64,000 bases of DNA from Stutzerimonas stutzeri (GCF_009789555.1 NZ_CP046902.1:360001-424000), one strand, 5' to 3'. Shown: positions 9,269 through 19,482, counted from the first letter of the stretch. Numbers and translations: made by a program. The notes: a model not told the origin generated them from the letters alone.

Positions 9269-10132
9269 TCAGCCCACGCCCAGCTCGCGAATGCTGCCCT
9301 TGAGGTAATCGAAATCGTACCCCGAGAGGCCGACGTATTCGAGGACCTGTCGCTCCACCGCCGTCCACTCGTGGTCGTCCGGCTGAGCACCGAGTACGCG
9401 ATGGCAGGCACAGATATGTTCGGCCATTTTCAGGATCGCCAGCAGCGTCTTGATCCGCGGGTCGCTCCATTCGTCGTCGAACAACGCCAGCGCATTATGG
9501 TGACCGGCGATCGCCTCGCACAAATGTTCCGGCAATTTCCAGGATCGAGCCACGAAGTAGCCGACGACCGCGTGGTTGGTATCGAACACCCGGTTCTCGA
9601 TGTCGGTGAGGCGCACGGCATGGCTGACGCTGGCATACGCTTGCTCCAGCACGCCCATGTATCCGGGAAAGCGCATCAGCATCAAGGCGATGCCGCAATT
9701 GTGAAACAGCCCCAGCGTGTAGGCCTCGTCGGGCGCCGGATATCCGATGCGCTTGGCGAGGGTCAGGCTGGCCATGGCGACATCCTGCGCGGTGTCCCAG
9801 AACCGGTTCAGCGTGACGATGGCCGCGTCGGTCAGCTCACCCCGGATCGATTGTGCGTTGATCAGGTTGATCACCGAACGGCTGCCCAGCAGGTTGACCG
9901 CCTGCTGGATCGACGCGATGCGGTTGGCGAGGCCGAACCACGGCGAGTTGACCGTTTTCAGCAGCGCGCCGGAGAGACCGGGATCCTGGCCGATCAGTCG
10001 CGCGATGGCGCGCAGGTCCGGGTCGGGCGCGATCTGCTCCATCTGCAGGTCGACCATGATCTGAGGCTGGGGCGGCACGCTGATGCCCTGCAGTACGCCG
10101 CGAATCTGCTCGTCTGAAAGCTCGACTGTCAT
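9269..10132 (-). CDS. HDOD-domain protein
   Basis: 287 residues, almost all of it one HDOD domain. The characteristic blocks are present: an N-terminal helical section with PQPQIM, DPGLSGALLKTVNSPWFGL (about 50-68), and a middle section FHNCGIALMLMRFPGYM, where true HD phosphohydrolases would show an intact metal-binding HD pair. HDOD proteins usually lack catalysis and act as signalling scaffolds, often in c-di-GMP or motility circuits in Pseudomonas. There is no attached receiver, EAL or GGDEF domain. The start at 10132 has only a weak ribosome-binding site. It is divergent from the DJ-1/PfpI gene. Confidence 0.9.
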   Translation of the reverse strand: MTVELSDEQIRGVLQGISVPPQPQIMVDLQMEQIAPDPDLRAIARLIGQDPGLSGALLKTVNSPWFGLANRIASIQQAVNLLGSRSVINLINAQSIRGELTDAAIVTLNRFWDTAQDVAMASLTLAKRIGYPAPDEAYTLGLFHNCGIALMLMRFPGYMGVLEQAYASVSHAVRLTDIENRVFDTNHAVVGYFVARSWKLPEHLCEAIAGHHNALALFDDEWSDPRIKTLLAILKMAEHICACHRVLGAQPDDHEWTAVERQVLEYVGLSGYDFDYLKGSIRELGVG

Positions 10133-10260
10133 AGGTGGCCCAGCTCGACCAGTATCAATTGGCCATTACGGAAAGAGTGCGAACTTTGGCCGAGAACATG
10201 GTCGGATTTCAAGTAGCGCCAATCCCGGAATCGATGCAATCCCAACGAGGAGGATACGAA

Positions 10261-10800
10261 ATGGCAGCGTCACTCAACGGCAAACGCGTAGCGATCCTGG
10301 TCACCGACGGCTTCGAGCAGGTCGAGCTGACCGGTCCCAAGGAGGCTCTGGAAAACAAGGGCGCCACCGTTCACATCATTTCCGCGAAGAACGGCGAGGT
10401 CACAGGGTGGAACCACACCACACCGGCCACCAAGTTTCACGTCGATGACACCTTCGACAGCATCCGCATGGAGGATTACGACGCCCTGCTGCTGCCCGGA
10501 GGGGTCGTCAATTCTGACACCATCCGCACCGATGAGATGGCCCAGGAGCTGGTGCGCGATGCCGCCCGTGAAAACAAGACGGTTGCGGTCATTTGCCACG
10601 GAGCCTGGCTGCTGATCTCCGCCGACCTGGTCAAGGGTAAACGCATGACCAGCTGGCCTTCGCTGACCGATGACCTGATGAACGCTGGCGCCGAGTGGGT
10701 CGACGAGCAGGTGGTGGTCGATGGCCATCTCATCAGCAGCCGCAAGCCTGACGACATTCCCGCCTTCAGCGAGGCGCTGATCGAGGCGCTCACGGCCTGA
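10261..10800 (+). CDS. DJ-1/PfpI family protein (YhbO/PfpI type)
   Basis: 179 residues. The ATG at 10261 was chosen because a strong site, AGGAGGA, stands just upstream. A longer in-frame start at 10135 lies in the HDOD promoter region. The class I glutamine-amidotransferase-like fold is clear: VAILVTDGFEQVEL with the nucleophile-activating Glu, LLLPGG, and the elbow AVICHGAWLL, where the Cys is the nucleophile followed by His. Family members are described as deglycases/glyoxalases or general stress proteins; the true substrate is disputed. It is followed by a 13-bp perfect inverted repeat. Confidence 0.92.
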   Translation: MAASLNGKRVAILVTDGFEQVELTGPKEALENKGATVHIISAKNGEVTGWNHTTPATKFHVDDTFDSIRMEDYDALLLPGGVVNSDTIRTDEMAQELVRDAARENKTVAVICHGAWLLISADLVKGKRMTSWPSLTDDLMNAGAEWVDEQVVVDGHLISSRKPDDIPAFSEALIEALTA

Positions 10801-10804
10801 CGGC

Positions 10805-10842
10805 AGGCTTCAGGCGCATGCTTTTCCCCGCGCCTGAAGCCT
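10805..10842 (+). terminator. Hairpin after the DJ-1/PfpI gene
   Basis: A perfect 13-bp inverted repeat (AGGCTTCAGGCGC at 10805-10817, GCGCCTGAAGCCT at 10830-10842) around a 12-base loop begins 5 bp after the stop. No T-tract follows, so it may stabilise the 3' end or act as a weak terminator. Confidence 0.6.
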
Positions 10843-10893
10843 GTGGCGCGCCGCTCCTATACAATGCCCGCCCCCTTACCCGGAGCCGCCCCG

Positions 10894-12090
10894 ATGACCC
10901 TGCCCAGCCTGCGCCTCAAAGCCAACGCCGATCGCCGCCTGCGCGCCGGCCATCTGTGGGTTTACAGCAACGAGGTGGACACTGCCGCCACGCCGCTGAG
11001 CGGTTTCGCCGCGGGTGACCAGGCGATTCTGGAGGCTGCGGGCGGCAAGCCGCTGGGCATCGTCGGCATTTCGCCGAACAACCTGATCTGCGCACGCCTG
11101 TTGTCGCGCGACCTCAAACACAGCCTGGACAAATCGCTGCTGGTGCATCGCATCCAGGTGGCACTGTCGCTGCGCGAGCGATTGTTCGATCAACCCTGCT
11201 ACCGCCTGGTCTACGGCGACTCCGACCTGCTGCCGGGGCTGGTGGTCGATCGCTTCCATGATCATCTGGTCGTGCAACTCGCTTCGGCCACCATGGAGCG
11301 CAACAAGGACGCCGTGCTCGAAGCCCTGGTGCAGGTACTCAAGCCTCGCGGCGTGCTGTGGAAGAACGACTCCAGCGCGCGCGATGCCGAGGGCCTCGAA
11401 CGCTACGTCGACACCGCGTTCGGCGTGGTACCCGAGTGGGTGGCGCTGGAAGAAAACGGTGTGAAGTTCGAGGCCCCCGTGCTGCAGGGCCAGAAGACCG
11501 GCTGGTTCTACGATCACCGGATGAACCGCGCGCGCCTGGCCCCCTACGTCAAGGGCAAGCGGGTGCTCGACCTGTTCAGCTATATCGGCGGCTGGGGCGT
11601 GCAGGCCGCGGCGTTCGGCGCCAGTGAAGTGTTCTGCGTCGACGCCTCGGCGTTCGCCCTCGATGGCGTCGAGCGCAACGCCGCCCTCAATGGCGTCGCG
11701 GAGAAAATGACCTGCGTCGAGGGCGATGCCTTCGAGGCCATCAAGGAACTGAAGAATGCCGAGGAACGCTTCGATGTGGTCATCACCGACCCACCGGCAT
11801 TCATCAAACGCAAGAAGGATCTGAAAAACGGCGAGGCCGCCTATCGCCGCCTCAACGAAATGGCCATGCGCCTGCTCAACAAGGACGGCATCCTGGTCAG
11901 CGCGTCCTGCTCGATGCATCTGCCCGAGGACGATCTGCAGAATATTCTGCTCGGCAGCGCACGACACCTGGATCGCAACATCCAGTTGCTCGAACGCGGC
12001 GGCCAGGGCCCGGACCACCCGGTGCATCCAGCGATTCCCGAAACGCGCTACATCAAGAGCATCACCTGCCGGATTCTGCCCAATAGCTGA
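10894..12090 (+). CDS. rlmI: 23S rRNA m5C methyltransferase, RlmI family
   Basis: 398 residues, close to E. coli RlmI (396). The ATG at 10894 follows CGGAG. The 17 additional codons available upstream (from 10843) are rejected because the conserved N-terminus begins TLPSLRLKANADRRL. Domains in order: a PUA domain (about 1-75), a short linking region, and a Rossmann methyltransferase with the SAM motif VLDLFSYIGGWGVQAA (about 225), the ITDPPAFIK motif (about 300) and the catalytic cysteine in SASCSMHL (about 345). It should methylate one cytosine (C1962 in E. coli numbering) of 23S rRNA. A TATACAAT sequence at 10858-10865 could be its -10 box. Confidence 0.92.
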   Translation: MTLPSLRLKANADRRLRAGHLWVYSNEVDTAATPLSGFAAGDQAILEAAGGKPLGIVGISPNNLICARLLSRDLKHSLDKSLLVHRIQVALSLRERLFDQPCYRLVYGDSDLLPGLVVDRFHDHLVVQLASATMERNKDAVLEALVQVLKPRGVLWKNDSSARDAEGLERYVDTAFGVVPEWVALEENGVKFEAPVLQGQKTGWFYDHRMNRARLAPYVKGKRVLDLFSYIGGWGVQAAAFGASEVFCVDASAFALDGVERNAALNGVAEKMTCVEGDAFEAIKELKNAEERFDVVITDPPAFIKRKKDLKNGEAAYRRLNEMAMRLLNKDGILVSASCSMHLPEDDLQNILLGSARHLDRNIQLLERGGQGPDHPVHPAIPETRYIKSITCRILPNS

Positions 12091-12429
12091 CGGCAGCGCT
12101 TCGCCACGGCGTTCTGGAGCAGGTGGACGACCTCGTCCCTTCAGGCTTAGAGGGGGCGAGCGGATTCGGACGTGCCGAGCGTTCGACGCAGGCTGTTGGT
12201 CCCGAACGGCGCGGGCCGACCGCCAGCCTTTCGCGGTGCCGCGACCGCGCGTAGAATCGGGTCCATTCCTCGCCTTTATCCCCCGGCGAGCCAGTGGGCG
12301 CAGGCCGCACGAGCGTTACCCCGCCTCGATCCGGTCCCTCCGCACGCACGGTCACCTGCCGTTGCACGCGGCCCAGGTGACGCTCACCATAAGCACTACT
12401 CGACCCGCTGATTAGCCGCAGGAACCGTC
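12091..12429 (+). other. Intergenic region upstream of ilvD, 339 bp
   Basis: I find no convincing gene here. Short open frames on both strands lack ribosome-binding sites and protein-like composition. A TAGAAT hexamer at 12252-12257 (context CGTAGAATCG) is a possible -10 box for ilvD, but no good -35 stands 16-18 bp ahead. No T-box or leader-peptide attenuator was recognised. Confidence 0.55.
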
Positions 12430-14268
12430 ATGCCCGATTACCGCTCGAAAACCTCCACGCACGGCCGCAACATGGCCGGTGCCCGTGCACTGTGGCGCGC
12501 CACCGGCATGAAGGATGAAGACTTCAAGAAGCCGATCATCGCCATCGCCAACTCGTTCACCCAGTTCGTACCCGGCCACGTTCACCTGAAGGACCTTGGC
12601 CAGCTGGTCGCCCGTGAAATCGAGAAGGCCGGCGGTGTGGCCAAGGAATTCAACACCATCGCGGTCGACGACGGCATCGCCATGGGCCACGACGGCATGC
12701 TCTATTCGCTGCCCTCGCGAGAGATCATCGCCGACTCGGTCGAATACATGGTCAACGCTCACTGCGCCGACGCCATCGTCTGCATCTCCAACTGCGACAA
12801 GATCACCCCCGGCATGCTGATGGCCGCCCTGCGCCTGAACATCCCGGTGGTGTTCGTCTCCGGTGGGCCGATGGAAGCCGGCAAGACCAAGCTCGCCAGC
12901 CACGGCCTCGATCTGGTCGATGCGATGGTCATCGCCGCCGATGAAAGCGCCTCCGACGAGAAGGTCGCGGAATACGAGCGCAGCGCCTGCCCGACCTGCG
13001 GCAGCTGCTCCGGCATGTTCACCGCCAACTCGATGAACTGCCTGGCCGAAGCCCTGGGCCTCGCCCTGCCCGGTAACGGCTCGACCCTGGCGACCCACAG
13101 CGATCGCGAGCAGCTGTTCCTGCGCGCCGGCCGTACCGCTGTCGAACTGTGCCAGCGCTATTACGGCGAAGGCGACGAATCGGTGCTGCCGCGCAACATC
13201 GCCAGCCGTCGCGCGTTCGAGAATGCCATGACCCTGGACATCGCCATGGGCGGCTCGACCAACACCATCCTGCACCTGCTGGCCGCGGCCCAGGAAGCCG
13301 AAGTGGACTTCGACCTGCGCGCCATCGACGCCTTGTCGCGCAAGGTGCCGCAGCTGTGCAAGGTCGCGCCGAACATCCAGAAGTACCACATGGAAGATGT
13401 GCACCGCGCCGGCGGCATCTTCTCCATCCTCGGCGAGCTGGCCCGTGGCGGCCTGCTGCACACCGACGTGCCCACCGTGCACAGCCGCAGCATGGAAGAA
13501 GCCATCGCCCAGTGGGATATCACCCAGACCCGGGACGAGGCCGTGCACACCTTCTTCAGGGCCGGCCCGGCCGGTATCCCGACGCAGACGGCCTTCAGCC
13601 AGTCGACCCGTTGGGACAGCCTGGACCTGGATCGCGCCGAAGGCTGCATTCGCAGCGTCGAGCACGCCTATTCACAGGAAGGTGGCCTCGCCGTGCTCTA
13701 CGGCAACATCGCGCTGGACGGCTGCGTCGTGAAGACCGCCGGGGTCGACGAATCGATTCTGGTCTTCGAAGGCACGGCGAAGATTTTCGAAAGTCAGGAC
13801 AGCGCCGTGAAAGGCATCCTCAACGACGAAGTGAAGGCGGGCGACATCGTCATCATCCGTTACGAGGGCCCGAAAGGCGGGCCGGGCATGCAGGAAATGC
13901 TTTACCCGACCTCGTACCTGAAATCCAAGGGACTCGGCAAGGCCTGCGCCCTGCTGACCGACGGTCGCTTCTCCGGCGGCACCTCAGGCCTGTCCATCGG
14001 CCATGCCTCCCCGGAAGCCGCCGCAGGCGGGGCCATCGGCCTGGTGCGCGATGGCGACAAGGTGCTGATCGACATCCCCAACCGCAGCATCCAGTTGCAG
14101 GTCAGTGATGAAGAGCTCTCCCACCGCCGCATCGAGCAGGACAAGAAAGGCTGGAAACCCGCCGCCCCGCGCGCGCGCAAGGTGACCACCGCGCTCAAGG
14201 CCTACGCCCTGCTCGCCACCAGCGCCGACAAGGGCGCGGTGCGTAACAAGGCGATGCTCGAAGACTGA
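12430..14268 (+). CDS. ilvD: Dihydroxy-acid dehydratase
   Basis: 612 residues, full length. It converts 2,3-dihydroxy-isovalerate and 2,3-dihydroxy-methylvalerate to the 2-keto acids in valine and isoleucine synthesis. The iron-sulphur ligand cysteines are in place: NCDKITPGM near residue 122 and [11 protein letters not shown] near 195. The C-terminal [17 protein letters not shown] block holds the conserved active-site region. The ATG has AGGAACC ahead at proper spacing. It stands alone, ending in a strong hairpin shared with the convergent DUF4153 gene. Six Gly/Cys-rich blocks look intact and no frameshift is seen. Confidence 0.98.
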   Translation: MPDYRSKTSTHGRNMAGARALWRATGMKDEDFKKPIIAIANSFTQFVPGHVHLKDLGQLVAREIEKAGGVAKEFNTIAVDDGIAMGHDGMLYSLPSREIIADSVEYMVNAHCADAIVCISNCDKITPGMLMAALRLNIPVVFVSGGPMEAGKTKLASHGLDLVDAMVIAADESASDEKVAEYERSACPTCGSCSGMFTANSMNCLAEALGLALPGNGSTLATHSDREQLFLRAGRTAVELCQRYYGEGDESVLPRNIASRRAFENAMTLDIAMGGSTNTILHLLAAAQEAEVDFDLRAIDALSRKVPQLCKVAPNIQKYHMEDVHRAGGIFSILGELARGGLLHTDVPTVHSRSMEEAIAQWDITQTRDEAVHTFFRAGPAGIPTQTAFSQSTRWDSLDLDRAEGCIRSVEHAYSQEGGLAVLYGNIALDGCVVKTAGVDESILVFEGTAKIFESQDSAVKGILNDEVKAGDIVIIRYEGPKGGPGMQEMLYPTSYLKSKGLGKACALLTDGRFSGGTSGLSIGHASPEAAAGGAIGLVRDGDKVLIDIPNRSIQLQVSDEELSHRRIEQDKKGWKPAAPRARKVTTALKAYALLATSADKGAVRNKAMLED

Positions 14269-14277
14269 TCGGGCGAT

Positions 14278-14313
14278 GCAGAAGAGGCCCGAGCTCGCTT
14301 CGGCCTCTTCTGC
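14278..14313. terminator. Bidirectional terminator between ilvD and the DUF4153 gene
   Basis: A perfect 12-bp stem (GCAGAAGAGGCC at 14278-14289, GGCCTCTTCTGC at 14302-14313) with a 12-base loop lies between two convergent stop codons (14268 and 14326). There is no long T-run on either side. Position and symmetry suit a bidirectional terminator. Confidence 0.75.
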
Positions 14314-14325
14314 CAGGTGCAGCCT

Positions 14326-16065
14326 TTACTCGGTCATGACCGGCTCCAGACGCACACCGTCGATCTCAAGGGCCTGGTAGCGTGGCGCGATGAGCTCAAA
14401 GGCTCCGCTACCCAGCCGTTCGGCAATGACGTTCTTCTCGGGACTCCCGTCAGGCATCCGCAAATGCCCCAGATGGCGCCATTGCTCCGCGCGACGTCCA
14501 AACACCGAAATGGCCCTTGGCCGCACCCCTCTAAGCAGAAGCACTTCCGGCTGGCCGTCAGCATCCAGATCGACCGCAAACAGCGCACAGTCATCCGTCG
14601 CGTCGCAATGATGCGCACCGATCGCCCGGGCCAGCGACCCATCGTCGTCGTCCAGCGATTCACCCAACCAGGGCAGCGCGGGCAATGTCTCGGTTTCCGC
14701 TGGCGCGCTCGTCCAGGCCCAATAGCTATCCGTCCCCTCGAGCCGTTGCAACGCTGCTTTCAGGTATTCCCGCCGTGTTTCATCCAGATCAGCTTGCTCG
14801 ACACGCTGGCGGAGTTGCTCCAGATAACGCCTCCCCGGCTCTCCGAGTTTGAAGCGCAGGGCCGCCAGATCGGTTCGTTCCACCGGCACCGAGTGATCGA
14901 GCAGCCGCTGGTACTGATTCACCGCACTCAGTTGCAGCGGACTGAGTGCCGGCACATACATCACCACCAGCAGGCATGCGCTCAGAAGCGCCAATGGCGG
15001 ATTACTCCGCGTGAGCCCGCTTAACCAACCAGGGCCGCGACGGAGCACCGCCGTCAGCAACGCCAGCCCATGCAGCAGCGCCATCAGCGCCAGCAGGGCC
15101 GCGAGTATGCGGTCCGGTGTCAGCCCGTACTGGTCGATGCGCAACCACAGCGCATGAATCGCCAGCGCCACGAGCACCAGCAAGCCTATCGAGCTGATAT
15201 CGACCAGCAGGCGTAGTGGTCGCGGATAATCAGCGGTCTGTTGACCGTCCTGAGCGACCCCATTGAGCAGTGCGAGATGGGCAAACACCAGCGACAGCAG
15301 AATCGGCGTTGCATGGCGGGTCGCCCAGAGCGGCTCCAGGCCCGTGAACGGAAGGAACAGCACAAACAGCAACAGGATCACGGCCGTCATCGGCAACAGG
15401 AACCGACACATGGCCTGCAACACGTTGCGCAAGGCATCGACCACCTGAATCCGCTCCAGGCCGATGCGCAGCCCGACGGCGACGACCGTGCTGCTGGCGA
15501 TCCAGATGAAACCGGAGGAAGAGAACAAGTCGATGAAATAGTCGACCCCGAGCATGCGGAACAGACCGGCCCAGAGCAAGATCAACAGCCAGAACACACC
15601 GAGCATGACCAGCGCCATGAAAAGCAGCAGGCCGTTGTTCCAGGCATGACGGTAGAGCGCGTTGTAATCGAAGCCCCCCTGATGCGCCGAGTTTCGCGCC
15701 TGGATGAAAGGCGTAAGGATGTAGGCCAGCGCCAGTTGGCTCCACAGCAGCACCGTGCCGACAGGTTCATCCAGCAGATACCAGCGTGGCTGCTCGAACT
15801 GGACCGCGAGCAACCCCGACAATGCCGTCGGCAACAGGACCGCCGCCAACAACAGCTTCCCTCGGCCCGCCTCGCGCAACTGGCCCCAAAGCATCTGCAG
15901 CTGCCATCCACCCACCACGATGAAGACGATCGAGGCCGAAAGCAGGGCCTGCCAGACCGACCCCTGCGGCCAGCGTTCGCTGGCCAGCCATAAGATCGAT
16001 CCCTGCAACAGGCCCAACGCCAGGTAAATCACCAGCGCTCGCTGCTGCTCAGTCGCTCGTTGCAT
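14326..16065 (-). CDS. DUF4153 polytopic membrane protein
   Basis: 579 residues. The ATG at 16065 was chosen because AAGGAA precedes it; a longer frame to 16386 has arginine- and serine-rich composition typical of non-coding DNA. Residues 1-430 contain about a dozen hydrophobic helices, the pattern of the DUF4153 family. The C-terminal 150 residues are hydrophilic and end in a calcium-loop-like DLDADGQPEVLLLRG block, similar to single FG-GAP/VCBS units. This suggests a folded extracytoplasmic tail that binds a metal. No function is established for the family. It converges on ilvD and diverges from the permease gene. Confidence 0.7.
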   Translation of the reverse strand: MQRATEQQRALVIYLALGLLQGSILWLASERWPQGSVWQALLSASIVFIVVGGWQLQMLWGQLREAGRGKLLLAAVLLPTALSGLLAVQFEQPRWYLLDEPVGTVLLWSQLALAYILTPFIQARNSAHQGGFDYNALYRHAWNNGLLLFMALVMLGVFWLLILLWAGLFRMLGVDYFIDLFSSSGFIWIASSTVVAVGLRIGLERIQVVDALRNVLQAMCRFLLPMTAVILLLFVLFLPFTGLEPLWATRHATPILLSLVFAHLALLNGVAQDGQQTADYPRPLRLLVDISSIGLLVLVALAIHALWLRIDQYGLTPDRILAALLALMALLHGLALLTAVLRRGPGWLSGLTRSNPPLALLSACLLVVMYVPALSPLQLSAVNQYQRLLDHSVPVERTDLAALRFKLGEPGRRYLEQLRQRVEQADLDETRREYLKAALQRLEGTDSYWAWTSAPAETETLPALPWLGESLDDDDGSLARAIGAHHCDATDDCALFAVDLDADGQPEVLLLRGVRPRAISVFGRRAEQWRHLGHLRMPDGSPEKNVIAERLGSGAFELIAPRYQALEIDGVRLEPVMTE

Positions 16066-16394
16066 GGTTTCCTTCCTTGTTGCGTGACGCCACGTTGGCA
16101 GCACAGCCGTGGCGGGGTCATGGAGGCGGATGATGCTGATAGCGCTGTGCATCAACGCCAAACGGTTTGCGTCAGCAACAACATTAACCCGCTTACCCGG
16201 CGTCGTTCGTGACGCTTGGCGCAGGACTCGAACGACCCAGGAGCCGGAGGTAGTCAGGCTGCCCGTCGACCGTCGCGCCCCAGAAGACGCAGCCAGCAGA
16301 CGGCTGGGTTCCGGAGCGTTCAGTCGGTCCGCATATACGGCTGTGCCCTGCCCTCCGCTGCACGTAGAATCGCGTTTTTTTCGCAAGGACGGCC
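16066..16394. other. Divergent intergenic region, 329 bp
   Basis: The region separates the DUF4153 gene (minus) from the nucleobase permease (plus). No gene is credible here. A TAGAAT hexamer at 16365-16370 in the context CGTAGAATCG, the same context as upstream of ilvD, may be the permease -10 box. No clear -35, operator or purine riboswitch was recognised. Confidence 0.5.
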
Positions 16395-17786
16395 ATGAAC
16401 GCCCCCGACACCCCCACCGCCGCCGGCACGCCGAACGATCTGGTCTACGGGCTCGATGCCCGCCCGCGTCCGTGGATCACCTTCCTCGCCGCGCTGCAGC
16501 ATCTGCTGGCGATCATCGTCCCCATCGTCACGCCTGGCCTGCTGATCTGCCAGGCCATCGGCGTGTCCCCGCGTGATACCAACATCATCGTTTCCATGTC
16601 GCTGGTGATTTCCGGCATCGCCACCTTCGTGCAGTGCAAACGCTTCGGCCCGCTTGGCGCCGGACTGCTGATCGTGCAGGGCACCAGCTTCAATTTCGTC
16701 GGGCCGCTGATCGCCGGCGGCGTACTGATGGTCAAGCAGGGCACGCCGGTCGAGGCGGTGATGGCGGCCATCTTCGGCGTGGTGATCGCCGGTTCCTTCA
16801 TCGAAATGGGCGTCTCTCGCGTCCTGCCATTCATCAAGCGCCTGATCACCCCGCTGGTGACTGGCATCGTGGTCCTGATGATCGGCCTGACGCTGATCAA
16901 GGTCGGCCTGATCAGCATGGGCGGCGGTTACGCGGCCATGGGCGACGGCACCTTCGCCAGCCGCGAGAACCTGCTGCTTTCCGGCGTGGTGCTGGGCGCC
17001 ATCGTCGTGCTCAACCGCTTGCCTGTGGTGTGGATGCGCAGTTGCGCGATCATCATCGCGCTGGCCATCGGCTACGCGCTGGCCGCATACCTGGGACGGC
17101 TGGATTTCACCGGGATGCGCGAAGCCGAGCTGTTCGAAGTGCCGATGCCGCTGCATTTCGGTCTCGGCTTCTCCTGGAGCCTGTTCATCCCGATGGTGGT
17201 GATCTATCTCGTCACCTCACTGGAAGCCATCGGTGATATCACGGCGACCAGCAAGCTGTCGCGCCAGCCCGTCGAAGGCCCGCTGTGGATGCAGCGCATC
17301 AAGGGCGGGGTACTGGTCAACGGGGTCAATTCGCTGCTGGCGGGCGTGTTCAATACCTTCCCCAGTTCGGTGTTCGCCCAGAACAACGGCATCATCCAAC
17401 TGACCGGGATCGCCAGCCGTTACGTTGGCCTGTGGATTGCCGTGATGCTGGTGGTGCTCGGCCTGTTCCCGGCAGTCGCTGGCGTGTTGCAGGCCGTGCC
17501 CGAGCCGGTGCTCGGCGGGGCCGCGCTGGTGATGTTCGGCGCGGTGGCAGCAGCCGGAATCAACATCCTCGCCGGCATCCACCTGGATCGTCGTGCGCTG
17601 TTGATCATCTCGGTGTCGCTGGCGCTCGGCCTGGGCTTTTCGCAGGTGCCGGAATTCCTCGAAAACCTGCCGCAGGCGCTGCGCAACGTGCTGGAATCAG
17701 GCGTGGCCACGGGCGGTATCTGCGCGCTGGTGATGAACTGGTTTCTGCCTGAATCAACGCCTGCGACAGACGAGCCAAACGCCTGA
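16395..17786 (+). CDS. Nucleobase:cation symporter-2 family permease (xanthine/uracil type)
   Basis: 463 residues with about 14 predicted membrane segments. It matches the NCS2/NAT family: the N-terminal DARPRPWITFLAALQHLLAI block with the conserved QH, the TSLEAIGDITA motif (residues about 275-285, bearing the substrate-contacting Glu) and the NAT signature region QNNGIIQLTGIASRYVG (about 330-346). The asparagine-containing QNNG form is typical of xanthine and uric acid carriers rather than uracil carriers, so purine uptake driven by protons is more likely. The start follows AAGGACGGCC. No purine-catabolic genes are adjacent, so the substrate remains a family-level inference. Confidence 0.88.
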   Translation: MNAPDTPTAAGTPNDLVYGLDARPRPWITFLAALQHLLAIIVPIVTPGLLICQAIGVSPRDTNIIVSMSLVISGIATFVQCKRFGPLGAGLLIVQGTSFNFVGPLIAGGVLMVKQGTPVEAVMAAIFGVVIAGSFIEMGVSRVLPFIKRLITPLVTGIVVLMIGLTLIKVGLISMGGGYAAMGDGTFASRENLLLSGVVLGAIVVLNRLPVVWMRSCAIIIALAIGYALAAYLGRLDFTGMREAELFEVPMPLHFGLGFSWSLFIPMVVIYLVTSLEAIGDITATSKLSRQPVEGPLWMQRIKGGVLVNGVNSLLAGVFNTFPSSVFAQNNGIIQLTGIASRYVGLWIAVMLVVLGLFPAVAGVLQAVPEPVLGGAALVMFGAVAAAGINILAGIHLDRRALLIISVSLALGLGFSQVPEFLENLPQALRNVLESGVATGGICALVMNWFLPESTPATDEPNA

Positions 17787-17799
17787 TCGAGCGTTGCAC

Positions 17800-18903
17800 T
17801 CAGGTTTCGAGGCGCTGGCTCACCTCATCGGCAATCGCCAGGGCAGCAGTCAACCCTGGCGACTCGATGCCGAACAGATTCACCAATCCGGCCATCCCAT
17901 GCTGCGCCGGGCCGTCGATGCGGAAATCCGCAGCCGGTTCGCCCGGGCCGCTGATCTTCGGTCGGATACCCGTATAGGCCGGTTGTAGGGCGCCGTCCGG
18001 CAGCGACGGCCAATAGCGGCGGATGGCCGCGTAGAATCCCTCGGCGCGCGTTTCGTCGACCGGATAGTCCAACCCATCCACCCATTCCACGTCCGGGCCA
18101 AAACGGGCCTGACCACCGAGATCCAGCGTCAGGTGAACGCCCAGCCCGCCGGGTTCGGGCAGCGGATAGATCAGGTGCCGGAAGGGCGTCGCCGGCGCCA
18201 GGCTGAAATAGCTGCCCTTGGCAAAATAGCGCCGCGGCACCCACTCGGCAGGCAGCCCCCGCGTATGGGCGGCAATCACCGGCGCGTGATGCCCTGCGCA
18301 ATTGATCACGGTCGTCGCGAGCAGGGTCATCGGCTCGTCGCCGCCAACCTCAACACACAATCCAGCGTCCATGACCTCGATGGATGTCACCGGCGCGCGC
18401 AATGCCAGCAGCGCACCCGCCGCCTCGGCATCGCCTTGCAGCGCCAGCATCAGCGCATGGCTGTCAACGATGCCGGTACTCGGCGACAGCAGTCCGGCAA
18501 CGGCCTGGAGCGACGGCTCCAGAGTCTTTACCTGATCGCCATCGAGCCGCTGCAGATCATCGACCCCATTGGCCAGCGCATGTGCCTGCAATGCCTCGAG
18601 GCCGGCCAACTGAGACGCGTCGGTCGCGACGATGAGCTTGCCGCAGCGCCGGTACGGCACCCCGTGGCTCTCGCAGAATGCATACAGCGCATCCCGCCCG
18701 GCGACGCACAGACGCGCCTTCAGCGAGCCCTGCGGGTAATAGATACCGGCATGGATGACTTCGCTGTTGCGCGAACTGGTGCCCGTCCCGATGGCCGACT
18801 CGGCCTCCAGCAGCAGCACTTCGCGCCCTTGCAAAGCCATGGCTCGCGCAACCGCGAGCCCCACCACACCGGCTCCGATGACAACGCAATCGACCCGCTC
18901 CAT
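17800..18903 (-). CDS. FAD-dependent oxidoreductase, L-2-hydroxyglutarate oxidase (LhgO)-like
   Basis: 367 residues. The ATG at 18903 has AGGAG 8 bases ahead, and the protein opens directly with the FAD-binding fold [28 protein letters not shown]. Further DAO-family motifs are [22 protein letters not shown] (about 43-64), characteristic of the LhgO branch, and a C-terminal [12 protein letters not shown] block. LhgO enzymes oxidise L-2-hydroxyglutarate to 2-oxoglutarate and pass electrons to the respiratory chain. Related proteins oxidise other 2-hydroxy acids or amino acids, so the substrate is provisional. It diverges from the phosphodiesterase gene by 120 bp and converges on the permease. 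Confidence 0.85.
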   Translation of the reverse strand: MERVDCVVIGAGVVGLAVARAMALQGREVLLLEAESAIGTGTSSRNSEVIHAGIYYPQGSLKARLCVAGRDALYAFCESHGVPYRRCGKLIVATDASQLAGLEALQAHALANGVDDLQRLDGDQVKTLEPSLQAVAGLLSPSTGIVDSHALMLALQGDAEAAGALLALRAPVTSIEVMDAGLCVEVGGDEPMTLLATTVINCAGHHAPVIAAHTRGLPAEWVPRRYFAKGSYFSLAPATPFRHLIYPLPEPGGLGVHLTLDLGGQARFGPDVEWVDGLDYPVDETRAEGFYAAIRRYWPSLPDGALQPAYTGIRPKISGPGEPAADFRIDGPAQHGMAGLVNLFGIESPGLTAALAIADEVSQRLET

Positions 18904-19023
18904 CCACTCGCTCCTGCTCAGTTGGCGGCGGCCAGCCTGCCGCAATATCGAACGCCGGCCAAGTCCCCGCTGCCCTATTCTTGATCCCCGGATCTTGAGC
19001 ACAGGCAAACGACTGGAGGCAAC

Positions 19024-19479
19024 ATGCGCATCGGCGTCATCTCGGATACCCACGGGCTGCTACGGCCGGAAGCTCTCCTGGCCCTCTCGGGCTGCGAACG
19101 GATCATTCACGCCGGCGATATCGGCAAACCCGCCGTGCTCGACGCCCTGCGTGAACTCGCCCCGCTGGAGGCGATTCGCGGCAATGTCGACACGGGTGAT
19201 TGGGCCGTCGCGATTCCCGACCGGTTGGACCTGCAGCTGGGCGGGCTGCACATCCATGTCCTTCACGACCTCAAGGAACTGGATCGGGACCCGCGTGCAG
19301 CCGGAATCGACGTGGTGATCGCCGGACATTCGCACCAGCCGAGGATCGAAGAAGTCGATGGCGTGCTCTATCTCAACCCCGGCAGTGCCGGGCGCCGTCG
19401 TTTCAAACTTCCGATCAGCCTGGCGCTGCTGGACATTGTGGACGGCCAGCCCCGTCCGCAACTGGTCACACTGGGCTGA
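19024..19479 (+). CDS. YfcE/MJ0936-family metallophosphoesterase
   Basis: 151 residues, the whole of one calcineurin-like domain. The metal-binding motifs are all visible: ISDTHG at residues 6-11, HAGDIG at about 31-36, GNVDTGD at about 54-60, HVLHD near 80 and GHSHQP near 100. Relatives hydrolyse phosphodiesters in vitro, and their natural substrate is generally unknown. The ATG has GGAGG just upstream. The stop lies 3 bp from the stop of the convergent YitT-type gene. Confidence 0.93.
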   Translation: MRIGVISDTHGLLRPEALLALSGCERIIHAGDIGKPAVLDALRELAPLEAIRGNVDTGDWAVAIPDRLDLQLGGLHIHVLHDLKELDRDPRAAGIDVVIAGHSHQPRIEEVDGVLYLNPGSAGRRRFKLPISLALLDIVDGQPRPQLVTLG

Positions 19480-19482
19480 ACC

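Noticed and set aside
12172..12411. A 79-codon frame before ilvD as a possible leader peptide
   Set aside because: It has no run of Ile, Val or Leu codons, no ribosome-binding site and no following attenuator hairpin.
12412..13665. A 417-codon frame antisense to ilvD
   Set aside because: The frame is His/Gly/Val-rich low-complexity with no homology, and ilvD on the other strand is complete.
17234..17241. TGATATCA inside the nucleobase permease gene
   Set aside because: It matches only half of the 19-bp shared element and lies within coding sequence.
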